Source of the DNA: UBA5109 sp965662565
Lineage (GTDB): Bacteria > Pseudomonadota > Gammaproteobacteria > Pseudomonadales > Pseudohongiellaceae
Assembly: GCA_965662565.1 (NCBI GenBank)
Contig: CBFIHS010000006.1
Location: 1 to 64,000, forward strand
Direction of reading: 5' to 3'
Length of the DNA: 64,000 bases
The notes below the pieces were generated by a model. That model did not search any database, was not told the origin of the DNA, and worked only from the letters and a program-made list of their open reading frames with translations. Shown one piece after another: positions 17,219 to 25,566 of this stretch (position 1 is the first letter of the stretch; each line of letters opens with the position of its first letter). The position numbers were made by a program, and so were the translations under genes.

Positions 17219-18892
17219 GTGAGTCGCTATAACCATGCTAAATACAAAACCTTTCAACCTATCCAATTGCCAGACAGATCCTGGCCGGATAAGGTCATCG
17301 ACAAAGCGCCGACCTGGTGCAGCGTCGATTTGAGAGATGGGAACCAAGCTCTGATCGAGCCCATGTCTGTTGCTCAAAAGAAGAAGATGTTCGCTTTACT
17401 AGTTGAGGTCGGCTTCAAAGAAATAGAGGTGGGCTTTCCTGCCGCCTCACAACCCGATTTCGATTTCGTACGCTGGCTTATTGAAGAAGACCAAGTGCCT
17501 GATGATGTCACTATCCAAGTCTTAACACAGGCACGAAGAGAGTTAATAGAGCGAACCTATGCATCTCTTAAAGGCGCCAAAAGAGCAATAGTTCATTTAT
17601 ATAACTCAACCTCTGTTGTTCAACGCGAGAAAGTTTTCAAACTGGATAAATCTGGCATACTCGATATTGCAGTCCAAGGCGCAAGAGATGTACTAGATTG
17701 CGCTAACAAAGCCCCAGAAACAGATTGGTTTTTCCAATACTCTCCTGAAAGCTTTACTGGTACTGAGCTGGATTTTGCACTGGAAGTCTGTGATGCCGTA
17801 ACCAATGTTTGGCAACCTACACCAGATCACAAAGTGATTATTAACTTGCCAGCCACAGTTGAAATGGCTACCCCAAATGTCTATGCCGACCAAATCGAAT
17901 GGTTCGGCCGCAACATCGATAAACGCGACTCTATTACCATTAGCCTTCACACTCACAACGATCGCGGCACTGGTGTCGCGGCTTCAGAATTAGGCCTTAT
18001 GGCTGGAGCAGAAAGAGTTGAAGGCACACTGCTGGGTAATGGTGAACGTACTGGCAACCTGGATGTTGTCGTTATGGCTATGAACATGTATAGCCAAGGC
18101 ATAGACCCAAAACTGGATTTCAGCAACATGGATCATATCTGCACAGTAGTAAAAGAGTGCACACAAATTGATGTCCATCCACGCCAGCCTTATGCCGGCA
18201 GCCTAGTTTTCACTGCCTTCTCTGGCAGTCATCAAGACGCAATCAAAAAATGCCTAAACACTTATACTGAAGGCGACACCTGGGAAATAGCATACCTACC
18301 TATCGACCCTCGAGATGTAGGCCGCACCTACCAAGACGTAATACGCGTCAACAGTCAGTCAGGCAAAGGCGGGGTAGCGTATGTGCTTGATAATAAGTAT
18401 GGCTTCCAATTGCCACGTTGGCTTCAGATTGAGTTCAGCCGAGTTGTCCAAAAAGCAGCTGAAGGCAGCGGCCAAGAAATTGCCCCCGAAGAAATATGGG
18501 AGTTATTTGACAGCATCTACCTAAGCCAACCTTCCCCCTTAAAGCTAAACACTTTTTCAATAGAAAAAAACGGTGGCAAGGAAAGCGTTTCTGGTACTGT
18601 GCTTATCGATGACAATGAGTTCACCTTAAGCGGACAAGGATCAGGCATGCTTGCTTCATTCAGCAATGCTTTGCAAAGCACGCTAGGGCTAGAGTTTCAG
18701 GTTCTTGAATACGGTGAGCACACGCTTGGCCAAAGCTCTAACGCGGAAGCAGTGACTTATATTCAACTTAAACATGAAAATGAGCGTTTTACCGGCATAG
18801 CCATTAATGAGGACATTGTGGCATCTTCAGTGAATGCACTCTTAAATGCGGTTGGACAAATTATGCTGGCACAGAAAAATCTCGCAACTTAA
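17219..18892 (+). CDS. leuA: 2-isopropylmalate synthase, long (type 2) form
   Basis: LeuA condenses acetyl-CoA and 2-ketoisovalerate, the first committed step of leucine synthesis. The catalytic TIM barrel shows WCSVDLRDGNQALIEPM near the start, then SLHTHNDRGTGVA near residue 245 as the metal-binding His pair, and the C-terminal leucine-sensing domain is near 430-555. The open frame reaches back to a TTG at 17201, but GGAG at 17208-17211 lies 7 bases before the GTG at 17219, and family alignment also favours that start, giving 557 residues. Feedback inhibition by leucine is expected. No leuB, leuC or leuD gene is nearby. Confidence 0.95.
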   Translation: MSRYNHAKYKTFQPIQLPDRSWPDKVIDKAPTWCSVDLRDGNQALIEPMSVAQKKKMFALLVEVGFKEIEVGFPAASQPDFDFVRWLIEEDQVPDDVTIQVLTQARRELIERTYASLKGAKRAIVHLYNSTSVVQREKVFKLDKSGILDIAVQGARDVLDCANKAPETDWFFQYSPESFTGTELDFALEVCDAVTNVWQPTPDHKVIINLPATVEMATPNVYADQIEWFGRNIDKRDSITISLHTHNDRGTGVAASELGLMAGAERVEGTLLGNGERTGNLDVVVMAMNMYSQGIDPKLDFSNMDHICTVVKECTQIDVHPRQPYAGSLVFTAFSGSHQDAIKKCLNTYTEGDTWEIAYLPIDPRDVGRTYQDVIRVNSQSGKGGVAYVLDNKYGFQLPRWLQIEFSRVVQKAAEGSGQEIAPEEIWELFDSIYLSQPSPLKLNTFSIEKNGGKESVSGTVLIDDNEFTLSGQGSGMLASFSNALQSTLGLEFQVLEYGEHTLGQSSNAEAVTYIQLKHENERFTGIAINEDIVASSVNALLNAVGQIMLAQKNLAT

Positions 18893-18930
18893 TATATTTA
18901 ACCCACCCAAAGCATATAAGTTGAGATAAT

Positions 18931-19626
18931 TTGGAAAAATATCCCACATTTTCATTTAATTTTGAGATAACTCACTCAAATCGTAAAAAACTTTCAATAA
19001 TAGTTAAAAGTGGGATTGTTTGTATAAAATCACCTTTTTTTGTTAAAGAAGTGGATATTTATAGCTTTATTAAGCAAAAAGAAGACTGGATCACCAAACA
19101 TCTCGTCGAGCAAGAGTTAAAACTTACTCAAAAATTGGTTATAGACGAAGGTTACGAAGTCATGTTCTTCGGCAAACCTCGCAGGATAGAAATTGTATTA
19201 GCAGGCCGCCCAAAAGTAGAAATCAATGACAGCCGCTTACTGATTTATAGCCGTTCAAGCGACCCCAACGCCCTCGAAAAACATTTCAACAAGTGGCTAA
19301 AGTTACAAGCAAGCGAGTACATGACCACACAAACAATTAAAACCGCTCGCTTACTAGGTGTTGAAGAGAAACTAAAAGAAGTTATTTTTAGAAGAACAAA
19401 AACCAAATGGGGCCATTGCAGCAGTGATGGAACTATCCAATATAACTGGTTAACAATGATGGCGCCCAAAGCTGTTATTGATTATTTAATCGCCCACGAG
19501 AGTAGTCACCTAATACACATGAATCATTCAAAGAAATTTTGGCAGACTGTTGAATCAGTTTGCCCGGACTACAAAGATTTAAAAGATTGGTTAAAAACTT
19601 ATGGCCATCGCTTTTGGACCGACTAG
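18931..19626 (+). CDS. YgjP-like M48-type metallopeptidase (DUF45)
   Basis: 231 residues. The zinc motif appears as AHESSHLIHMNHSKKFW near residue 189, the standard HExxH...H signature of the YgjP/DUF45 family. A conserved TKWGHCSSDGTIQYNW segment lies before it. The start is TTG at 18931; no ATG occurs before about residue 77, and family members begin at this point. No signal peptide is present, so it acts in the cytoplasm. The physiological substrate of the family is not well defined. It is convergent with trmB, 15 bp away. Confidence 0.85.
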   Translation: MEKYPTFSFNFEITHSNRKKLSIIVKSGIVCIKSPFFVKEVDIYSFIKQKEDWITKHLVEQELKLTQKLVIDEGYEVMFFGKPRRIEIVLAGRPKVEINDSRLLIYSRSSDPNALEKHFNKWLKLQASEYMTTQTIKTARLLGVEEKLKEVIFRRTKTKWGHCSSDGTIQYNWLTMMAPKAVIDYLIAHESSHLIHMNHSKKFWQTVESVCPDYKDLKDWLKTYGHRFWTD

Positions 19627-19641
19627 AGTAATTGACGGAGT

Positions 19642-20325
19642 TTATTTCTTCGCAAAAATTAAATCCCATACACCATGCCCCAACCTTTCTCCTCGGCGTT
19701 GAAATTTAGTCACCGGCCTTTCGTAATCATCGGCATATTTTCCAGATCCAAAACTATTTTCCAAGAGCTCATTCTGACTTAACACTTCCATCATCTGCTC
19801 AGCATAATTTTGCCAATCAGTTGCCAAATGTATCAGCCCGCCTTGAGCTATTTTTGGCAAAAGGCTTTCGATAAACTTTGCTTGAATTAAACGGCGTTTA
19901 TGGTGCCTTTTTTTGTGCCATGGATCAGGGAAAAAAATCTGTACTTTTTGTATGGATTCATCGACGATGCATTCACTCAAAACCAAATTCGCATCATCTT
20001 GATAAACTCTGACATTTTCTACATTCAGTTCATCCAACTTTCGTAATAAATTTCCTACTCCTGGTGGATGAACGTCTACGCCAATAAAATTTTTACTTGG
20101 GTTAGCCTGAGCCATTTCAGCTAAGGAATCTCCCATCCCAAAACCAATCTCAAAAATGAGTGGGTTATCATTTTCAAAAACTTGCTCTGCACTTATGATG
20201 CCGCTATTTCTTTCAAGTCCAAATTTAGACCAAAGAGAGTCTATCGCCTTCTGCTGCCCTATGGTTAAACGGCCGCCACGAACAACATAACTTTTAATGG
20301 GGCGTAAATTATCTGAATCTTTCAT
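19642..20325 (-). CDS. trmB: tRNA (guanine-N7-)-methyltransferase TrmB
   Basis: 227 residues. TrmB makes m7G46 in tRNA. Visible motifs are LIFEIGFGMGDSLAEMA (SAM binding, about residue 53), NFIGVDVHPPGVGNLL, and the family signature IFFPDPWHKKRHHKRRL near residue 130, followed by HLATDWQNYAEQMM. Its start overlaps the end of the DUF423 gene by 4 bp, so the two are coupled. The rpoH terminator lies just upstream of the pair. Confidence 0.96.
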   Translation of the reverse strand: MKDSDNLRPIKSYVVRGGRLTIGQQKAIDSLWSKFGLERNSGIISAEQVFENDNPLIFEIGFGMGDSLAEMAQANPSKNFIGVDVHPPGVGNLLRKLDELNVENVRVYQDDANLVLSECIVDESIQKVQIFFPDPWHKKRHHKRRLIQAKFIESLLPKIAQGGLIHLATDWQNYAEQMMEVLSQNELLENSFGSGKYADDYERPVTKFQRRGERLGHGVWDLIFAKK

Positions 20326-20708
20326 AATGACTTAGTGCGGTTTTTTAGTAAGCCAAAAATAAGGAAGGCCCAGCCTAGTAAGAAAGCCACGCCGCCAAAA
20401 GGCGTAGGGTAAGCAAAAAAAGTTATTCCAGTTAATGCCAGTAAATATAAACTTCCGGAAAAAAGTACAACGCCTATCTGAAATGCATAACCTGCACGAA
20501 TGAAGCTTCTTTCTGTAGGAAACAAGTAACAAGCAAGGCCTGCGATTATTAAAGCAAGCACATGAAACATTTGATACAAAACTGCAGTTTGCCAAGTAGC
20601 CAGACTGCTTTCAGAAATTATTGCCTCTAAAGAATGGGCGCCAAAAGCACCAAAGACAACCACTAAAAAACCATTAAAAGCAGCGTATGTAAAGAAACGT
20701 TGCAACAT
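20322..20708 (-). CDS. DUF423 family small membrane protein
   Basis: About 128 residues from the ATG at 20708, preceded by AAGGAGTTGGA, a strong ribosome-binding site. The open frame runs further upstream into the rpoH terminator, which is not credible as coding. Four hydrophobic segments fit the DUF423/YgdD family, with the typical FGAFGAHSLEAIIS near the N terminus and PFGGVAFLLGWAFLIF near the C terminus. The function is unknown. It is coupled to trmB and close to rpoH, an arrangement seen in Pseudomonas-type genomes. Confidence 0.9.
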   Translation of the reverse strand: MLQRFFTYAAFNGFLVVVFGAFGAHSLEAIISESSLATWQTAVLYQMFHVLALIIAGLACYLFPTERSFIRAGYAFQIGVVLFSGSLYLLALTGITFFAYPTPFGGVAFLLGWAFLIFGLLKNRTKSL

Positions 20709-20730
20709 TCCAACTCCTTTTTGAAAGACA

Positions 20731-20756
20731 TAAAAAAGCCGCCAAACTTGGCGGCT
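20731..20756 (-). terminator. Rho-independent terminator after rpoH
   Basis: AGCCGCCA (20737-20744) pairs with TGGCGGCT (20749-20756) around a 4-base loop. On the minus strand the hairpin is followed by six T residues. It lies 20 bp after the rpoH stop and separates rpoH from DUF423-trmB. Confidence 0.9.
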
Positions 20757-20776
20757 CTTTAAAACCTTTAAAAACA

Positions 20777-21667
20777 TTAAGCTTCCAAAACAGCCTTAAC
20801 TTTATTCATAGCATTTTTTTCAAGCTGCCTTATACGCTCAGCAGAGACATTATATTTATCTGCAAGCTCATGCAAGGTTGCTTTGTTATCGCTCAACCAG
20901 CGCTGGGTAATAATATCTTTGCTGCGGTCATCCAAACCTTCCATCGCCAAATAAAGATTTTTGGTATTGGATTCTTCAAAATCTTCATCTTCAACATTGC
21001 TCGCAGGATCATATCTGTTATCTTCAAGATACTGAGCAGGAGCAAAAGCCAATTCGTCATCTTCAGCATCTGCCGCTCCATCGAAAGGAGCATCAAACAA
21101 ACCAAGACGCCCTTCCATTTGCATCACGGTTTTCGTATCAACACCTAAGTCTTTAGCAACTTTATCGGCTTCATCTTGACTTAACCAACCCAAACGCTTT
21201 TTCGAGCCGCGCAAATTAAAGAAGAGTTTACGCTGGGCTTTAGTCGTCGCAACTTTAACAATACGCCAGTTGCGTAAAATAAACTCATGCATTTCAGCTT
21301 TAACCCAATGCACTGCAAAAGAAACTAATCGAACACCCATCTCAGGGTTAAAACGTTTAACCGCTTTCATTAGCCCTACATTGCCTTCTTGAATCAGGTC
21401 TGCTTCTGACAAACCATAACCAGAGTAGCTTTTTGCCATGTAAACCACGAAGCGCATGTGTGCGAGCACTAGCTTCCTAGCAGCATCTAAATCTTGTTGA
21501 TAATAATATTTATTAGCCAGATCAAGCTCTTCTTCAGCAGTCAGAACCGGAATACCGTTAACCGCAGAAATATAGGCATTTAGATCACGACCCGGAACCA
21601 TGGTGTCAATGACACTAAGGTTCTTGCCTTTCACTATGCTATCTACTTTTACAGTTTTTACAGTCAT
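20777..21667 (-). CDS. rpoH: RNA polymerase heat-shock sigma factor sigma-32
   Basis: 296 residues. Region 2 includes LVLAHMRFVVYMAKSYSGYGLSEADLIQEGNVGLMKAV and VSFAVHWVKAEMHEFILRNWRIVK. The RpoH box, which distinguishes sigma-32 from other sigma70 relatives, is visible as QRKLFFNLR near residue 150. Region 4 ends with TLHELADKYNVSAERIRQLEKNAMNKV. It directs transcription of heat-shock genes. In many Gammaproteobacteria it follows ftsX directly. Here ftsX is about 33 kb upstream in the same orientation. Confidence 0.97.
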   Translation of the reverse strand: MTVKTVKVDSIVKGKNLSVIDTMVPGRDLNAYISAVNGIPVLTAEEELDLANKYYYQQDLDAARKLVLAHMRFVVYMAKSYSGYGLSEADLIQEGNVGLMKAVKRFNPEMGVRLVSFAVHWVKAEMHEFILRNWRIVKVATTKAQRKLFFNLRGSKKRLGWLSQDEADKVAKDLGVDTKTVMQMEGRLGLFDAPFDGAADAEDDELAFAPAQYLEDNRYDPASNVEDEDFEESNTKNLYLAMEGLDDRSKDIITQRWLSDNKATLHELADKYNVSAERIRQLEKNAMNKVKAVLEA

Positions 21668-21762
21668 ATTAGTGATACCTATTTAAATCAAACCTCTAAA
21701 ACTGAACTTAACCATCAAAGTCAACAATCAAAGTTAACAAGCTCAAATTTATGGGGGCGGCA

Positions 21763-21792
21763 ATTTTACCACTTATTAAGTTTGACCGCCAA
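21763..21792 (-). promoter_or_regulatory. Possible sigma70 promoter of rpoH
   Basis: On the minus strand TTGGCG (21792-21787) is followed after 18 bp by TAAAAT (21768-21763) with an extended -10 TGG in front. The predicted transcript would have a leader of roughly 90 bases before the rpoH ATG. rpoH leaders in relatives can fold over the start region, but that was not tested here. Confidence 0.4.
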
Positions 21793-21893
21793 CTACTCAG
21801 AAGGTTCTATTTAAAGCTTTCAAGCCTTCAAAATATAGGCTTATATTTAACCCAATCCTAATAACCTAGTGCCAATTCCCAGAATTTCAAGGC

Positions 21894-22352
21894 TTAATAG
21901 TAATATTCTGTATAGCCGGGTAATAATCTGTATTTTGAGTTAAGGAAAGCCACTATATCTATCAGCTCTGTGACCTTCATATTTTCATTCACATACATTG
22001 GCGATGTCCTCACTCTGTTACGCTCTTCCCTTGTCAATAGATCAAGATACTGCTCAGAAATAACATGATCAGGGTTAATTATAGAAGTAGCTAAGTCGCC
22101 ATAGGTCTTGGCAAACATCAAATCTCCTCCAAGCACAACCGTAAAAGGCATAGTGCCGTTATAAGCAGGCAGTTCTGCACCATCAACAACATGGCACTGG
22201 ATACAGCCTAGTGAAGCAAAAGCCTGTTGCCCCCTATCAATATCTCCCTTCATGATTGGAAACCTGAAATCATTGGCATAATCTGGGTAGGTACGACACG
22301 CCGAAAGCAACAAAATAGACAGGCTTATTCCAAGTAAAACTAACTTTTTCAT
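21894..22352 (-). CDS. Cytochrome c family lipoprotein
   Basis: About 152 residues from the ATG at 22352, which has AAGGAG upstream. An in-frame GTG three codons earlier overlaps that site and is rejected. The lipobox LLSAC near residue 18 predicts a periplasm-facing lipoprotein. The haem-binding motif CIQCH is near residue 50, and SPMYVNENMKVTELIDIVAFL near the C terminus supplies possible distal Met ligands. This is a mono-haem class I cytochrome, probably an electron carrier. The partner is unknown. An FNR-type site lies upstream, suggesting use at low oxygen. Confidence 0.85.
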   Translation of the reverse strand: MKKLVLLGISLSILLLSACRTYPDYANDFRFPIMKGDIDRGQQAFASLGCIQCHVVDGAELPAYNGTMPFTVVLGGDLMFAKTYGDLATSIINPDHVISEQYLDLLTREERNRVRTSPMYVNENMKVTELIDIVAFLNSKYRLLPGYTEYYY

Positions 22353-22386
22353 ACTAAACACTCCTTATTGAAACTTCACTCCCTTA

Positions 22387-22427
22387 ATTTTAATTCAATG
22401 CAGTAGTGGCCTGTTGATATAGATCAC
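22387..22427 (-). promoter_or_regulatory. FNR/Anr class II-like promoter of the cytochrome c gene
   Basis: On the minus strand GTGATCTATATCAA (22427-22414) matches the FNR consensus TTGAT-N4-ATCAA at nine of ten defined bases. A TAAAAT -10 hexamer (22392-22387) begins 22 bases after the box, so the box centre would fall at about -41.5, the class II geometry. The predicted leader to the ATG is about 28 bases. Confidence 0.6.
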
Positions 22428-22474
22428 CAAAACCAGTTGTGTCTAAACAGCCCCTGTTCTGGGATAATCCTTGG

Positions 22475-23239
22475 ATGGAATACGAATTAAGCTTTTTATT
22501 TATTGTTATGTTAATTGGGGCCGGCTTTTTTGCCGGTTTTATTAATACCATTGCTGGTGGGGGCTCTATGCTTACCCTTCCTGCTTTAATGATAATGGGT
22601 ATGCCTGCTGACATTGCTAATGGCACAAACCGGGTTGGCATAATTCTTCAATCGACTGCTGGTGCGGCGAAATTTCATCAAAAGGGAAAATTAGAGCCCT
22701 CTACTATAATTCCTACTCTAGCCCCTACTCTTAGTGGCGCACTATTTGGCTCTCTACTAGCCTCCTATTTACCTGTAATGTGGCTAAAGCCGGCTCTTCT
22801 AACAACCATGCTGGCCATGGCAGTGATTATGCTAATCAAGCCCTCTGTTGTTGCCCCTCCTCCTGGGACTGCTGTCTACACCCTGAAAGAACGTCCTGCC
22901 GCATGGGTTGGGTTATTCATTGCCGGCCTTTACGGAGGGTTTATACAAGCAGGGGTTGGTTTCATTTTGATCACAGCTTTAGCAGGAGGCTTACGCTATG
23001 ATTTGGTACGAGCAAATGCATTAAAGATGGCAATTACTGTAGTTGTATCCTTGGTAGCTTTAACGGTCTATATCTTGCGTGGCCAAGTGCTATTCATCCC
23101 TGGTTTAGTGCTTGCCATTGGCATGGTTGCGGGGGCCTTAGCCAGCGTTCAGTTTGCAATTAATGTCCCCCAGTATGTCCTCAAGTGGGTAATGTTCGGA
23201 ATGGTTCTTATCGTTTGTTTAGTGGCTTACTTTAGCTAA
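22475..23239 (+). CDS. TSUP family (TauE/SafE-like) membrane permease
   Basis: About 254 residues with seven or eight hydrophobic helices. The first contains FLFIVMLIGAGFFAGFINTIAGGGSMLTLPALMIMGM, the family signature for TauE/SafE sulfite/organosulfur-type exporters. The second repeat is VGLFIAGLYGGFIQAGVGFILITALAGGLRYD. The frame is open from a GTG at 22439, but the ATG at 22475 sits just before the first helix and is preferred. Neither start has a strong ribosome-binding site. The substrate is probably an anion or sulfonate, not determinable. Confidence 0.85.
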   Translation: MEYELSFLFIVMLIGAGFFAGFINTIAGGGSMLTLPALMIMGMPADIANGTNRVGIILQSTAGAAKFHQKGKLEPSTIIPTLAPTLSGALFGSLLASYLPVMWLKPALLTTMLAMAVIMLIKPSVVAPPPGTAVYTLKERPAAWVGLFIAGLYGGFIQAGVGFILITALAGGLRYDLVRANALKMAITVVVSLVALTVYILRGQVLFIPGLVLAIGMVAGALASVQFAINVPQYVLKWVMFGMVLIVCLVAYFS

Positions 23240-23364
23240 CTCTATTTTACATGCTCTCTATTCTAGGGCATCAGAAAAACTTAATTCAATACTAAAACAA
23301 GCAAGGGCTTACTCTAGGATCTTTATTTTCTATAAGATCTTCGTTCACTAAGCAAAATTTATTC

Positions 23365-23395
23365 AAAAAAAAAGAGAGCCTAGGCTCTCTTTTTT
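23365..23395. terminator. Bidirectional terminator between TSUP permease and DUF6644-like genes
   Basis: A 28-bp perfect palindrome (23368-23395) centred on CCTAGG has A-rich and T-rich flanks, so a hairpin followed by a U-run forms on both strands. It separates the convergent permease gene and the pair of membrane proteins. Confidence 0.85.
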
Positions 23396-23440
23396 AGTAT
23401 CACTGAAAATAAGAATAATACTTTAATCAGTTCTTTTTGC

Positions 23441-23929
23441 TTATTCCACGAAAGGCATAAAACGCCCAAGAAGAATAACTGCTACCCAAATGAACAGCGA
23501 TATCGCACCAATAACCTTGGCCCGAAAATCAGCATCTTCACCATCCGCTAATTTGCTAAGCTCTTTTTCTTCGCCAAAGTAAAACCAAAGTGCATTAAGC
23601 CCTGCGATGATCACCAAACCCATTTTCCATTGGAAGGCTATATTAGGACCATATCTAACAGGGTTTGAGGCAATAAAGGTAATGCCAGACAGCAAATTAA
23701 TCAAAAAGCCAACTATCGCTACAGGTATGAACTTCATAGCTGTTCGCATATTGATAAATTTAGCAAAACCGATAACCCTTAAGTCGATAACCAAAAGAGC
23801 CCCAAAAAGAATCGACAATCCGATAAAGTGAGCGGTTTCTGCGGCCACAAAGACCCAAGAGACATCACGGCTAACTACACCTAGCCAAGATTCACCTAGC
23901 CAGTCAAACGTTGGTTGCATAAATTCCAT
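23441..23929 (-). CDS. DUF6644-like integral membrane protein, copy 1
   Basis: 162 residues with four predicted helices (about 25-50, 66-88, 100-117 and 138-157). It contains AETAHFIGLSILFGALLVIDLRVIGFAK and PVAIVGFLINLLSGITFIASNP, a pattern shared with its upstream neighbour. The conserved His in the first helix region (ETAHFIG) could bind haem or a metal, but this is an inference. It lies 11 bp after copy 2, so the two are co-transcribed. The function is unknown. Confidence 0.7.
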   Translation of the reverse strand: MEFMQPTFDWLGESWLGVVSRDVSWVFVAAETAHFIGLSILFGALLVIDLRVIGFAKFINMRTAMKFIPVAIVGFLINLLSGITFIASNPVRYGPNIAFQWKMGLVIIAGLNALWFYFGEEKELSKLADGEDADFRAKVIGAISLFIWVAVILLGRFMPFVE

Positions 23930-23940
23930 GATTTACCCCT

Positions 23941-24432
23941 TTACTGTAAATAAGCCATTAGACGGCCTGTGGTGATAGCGCCAATCCAGGAGGCCAAACA
24001 AACAATCGAAAGAAGCTTAGTTAAATTTTCATCGCGTCCATTTCGAATACCATTCATTACTAACTTCATTAGAATTCCGCCAATAATGATCAAAGCTATC
24101 TTGAGTTGAAATGCGCCCTGAAAAATATAAGTGGAAAAATAACCTGTAAGTAGCAGCAGTCCTGAAACTAAATTCAAAACAAAACCAGCCCACCCAATCA
24201 TGAAAAGTCTGTCATAGGCATTTATTGAAATGCCTTTAGCAAAACCTAGAACACGCATGTTAAAAGCGATAACAACACCCATTACTGTCATCATGCCTAG
24301 ACCATGCGCAGAAAGAGCAATTGGATAAGCCATAAGATTACCTGTACCGCCAGTAACCCAGAGCCCAACACTGCTCAACTCAACTGAACAAACAAAGCCA
24401 ACCGGCTCAAAACACCCAAAATCAAATTCCAT
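23941..24432 (-). CDS. DUF6644-like integral membrane protein, copy 2
   Basis: 163 residues with four predicted helices. ALSAHGLGMMTVMGVVIAFNMRVLGFAKG and MIGWAGFVLNLVSGLLLLTGYFST align by eye with the same regions of copy 1, so the two genes are tandem paralogues. The aligned His of SAHGLG is kept. The N terminus up to about residue 25 has no match to copy 1 and the start is uncertain. The two copies may form a heteromeric membrane complex. No function is known. Confidence 0.7.
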   Translation of the reverse strand: MEFDFGCFEPVGFVCSVELSSVGLWVTGGTGNLMAYPIALSAHGLGMMTVMGVVIAFNMRVLGFAKGISINAYDRLFMIGWAGFVLNLVSGLLLLTGYFSTYIFQGAFQLKIALIIIGGILMKLVMNGIRNGRDENLTKLLSIVCLASWIGAITTGRLMAYLQ

Positions 24433-24802
24433 TGGAAAACCCTAATTAATTAATTATTAACTGCACTTACTTATTATTTTGTTATGCAGCCTTCCAGTAC
24501 CATCTTCTTCTTTAATTTACTCTACTCCAAAACAGGAGCACAGCAGCAAATTTGGTGGCGCTAAAGTAAACGAAATCCCTTTAGGAATCAAGCATTTACT
24601 AACTTTCTTCCCCCAAAACCCTCTAAGAATATTCACTCAAAGAAGATAAAGTATAAGGTTCAATTGAACATCCATTTAAAGAATAGCCACAAAGCAAGGA
24701 AGCTACGGTAATAAGCTTCGCAGAAAGTTCAGCGCAAAGAAATCAACGCTTAGAGATGATGTGATCTAGATTGATCAAGATCAAAAGATCTGAGGTATTT
24801 TC
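24433..24802. other. 370-bp non-coding gap with a perfect FNR box
   Basis: No credible gene is seen. TTGATCAAGATCAA at 24771-24784 matches the FNR/Anr consensus perfectly. On the minus strand it is 339 bp upstream of the DUF6644-like pair. On the plus strand, TACAAA begins about 20 bp after the box, but no gene follows in that direction. The rest has no clear hairpin or repeat. Confidence 0.5.
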
Positions 24803-25465
24803 TTACAAAATTGAACTGATCCAGGAAGAAATATCGATAATTTCTTCTGGGCTTACACTATGGGCCATAGGGTAGGTTAAAAACTTAGGATGGAAACCTA
24901 AGCCTTCTAGGGCCTCCAAACTTTTTTTCCCTAAGGATAAATCTAGAACCGTGTCTTGTGTTCCGTGGCCAATGAAAATCGGTAGGCTTTGGTTTGCAGG
25001 GTGCGGGCTTACGGCCTCTGCTGTTGGGAAAAAAGAAGATAGTGCCATTATTCCGGCCAATGGCTTGTCGTAAGTAAGACCAGCTTGATAGTTAACTGCC
25101 CCACCTTGTGAGAAACCAGCCAAGATGATGCGCTCACTACTTATTCCCCTGTCGAGTTCTCTGCCGATAAGTTTATGAATAGCGATGACTGAAGCCAAAA
25201 GCTGTTGCGAATTAATACTTCTTCCACCACCATCCAAAGCGGCCACATCGAACCAAGCTGGCATAACATAACCCTGGTTCATGCTGACAGGAATTGCTGG
25301 GGCGTGAGGAAAAACAAAGCGGACAGCCGCATCTTCTGGCAAGCTTAACGCAGGCACTATAGGCTCAAAATCATGCCCATCAGCTCCAAGCCCATGAAGC
25401 CAAATAATAGCAGCATTAGCTGGTTTAACTGGCTCAATTTCAACAGATGGCAAATATTCACTCAT
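24803..25465 (-). CDS. Carboxylesterase/phospholipase of the alpha/beta-hydrolase fold (EstB type)
   Basis: 220 residues. Motifs are AAIIWLHGLGADGHDF near residue 19 (oxyanion loop), the nucleophile elbow GFSQGGA near residue 115, the Asp in GTQDTVLDLSLG near residue 170 and the His in YPMAHSVSPEEI near residue 203. This is the layout of the small bacterial carboxylesterases related to acyl-protein thioesterases. It is cytoplasmic, with no signal peptide. It is probably transcribed alone. Confidence 0.92.
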   Translation of the reverse strand: MSEYLPSVEIEPVKPANAAIIWLHGLGADGHDFEPIVPALSLPEDAAVRFVFPHAPAIPVSMNQGYVMPAWFDVAALDGGGRSINSQQLLASVIAIHKLIGRELDRGISSERIILAGFSQGGAVNYQAGLTYDKPLAGIMALSSFFPTAEAVSPHPANQSLPIFIGHGTQDTVLDLSLGKKSLEALEGLGFHPKFLTYPMAHSVSPEEIIDISSWISSIL

Positions 25466-25566
25466 AACAACCCAATTTGGTTTAAGTAAGTTTGCATGAC
25501 TTTAGCTGGAAAGAGCTTGGCGTTCAATCCAAAAAGAAAGGGTGAATCTAAAATAGAGGATAGGAT

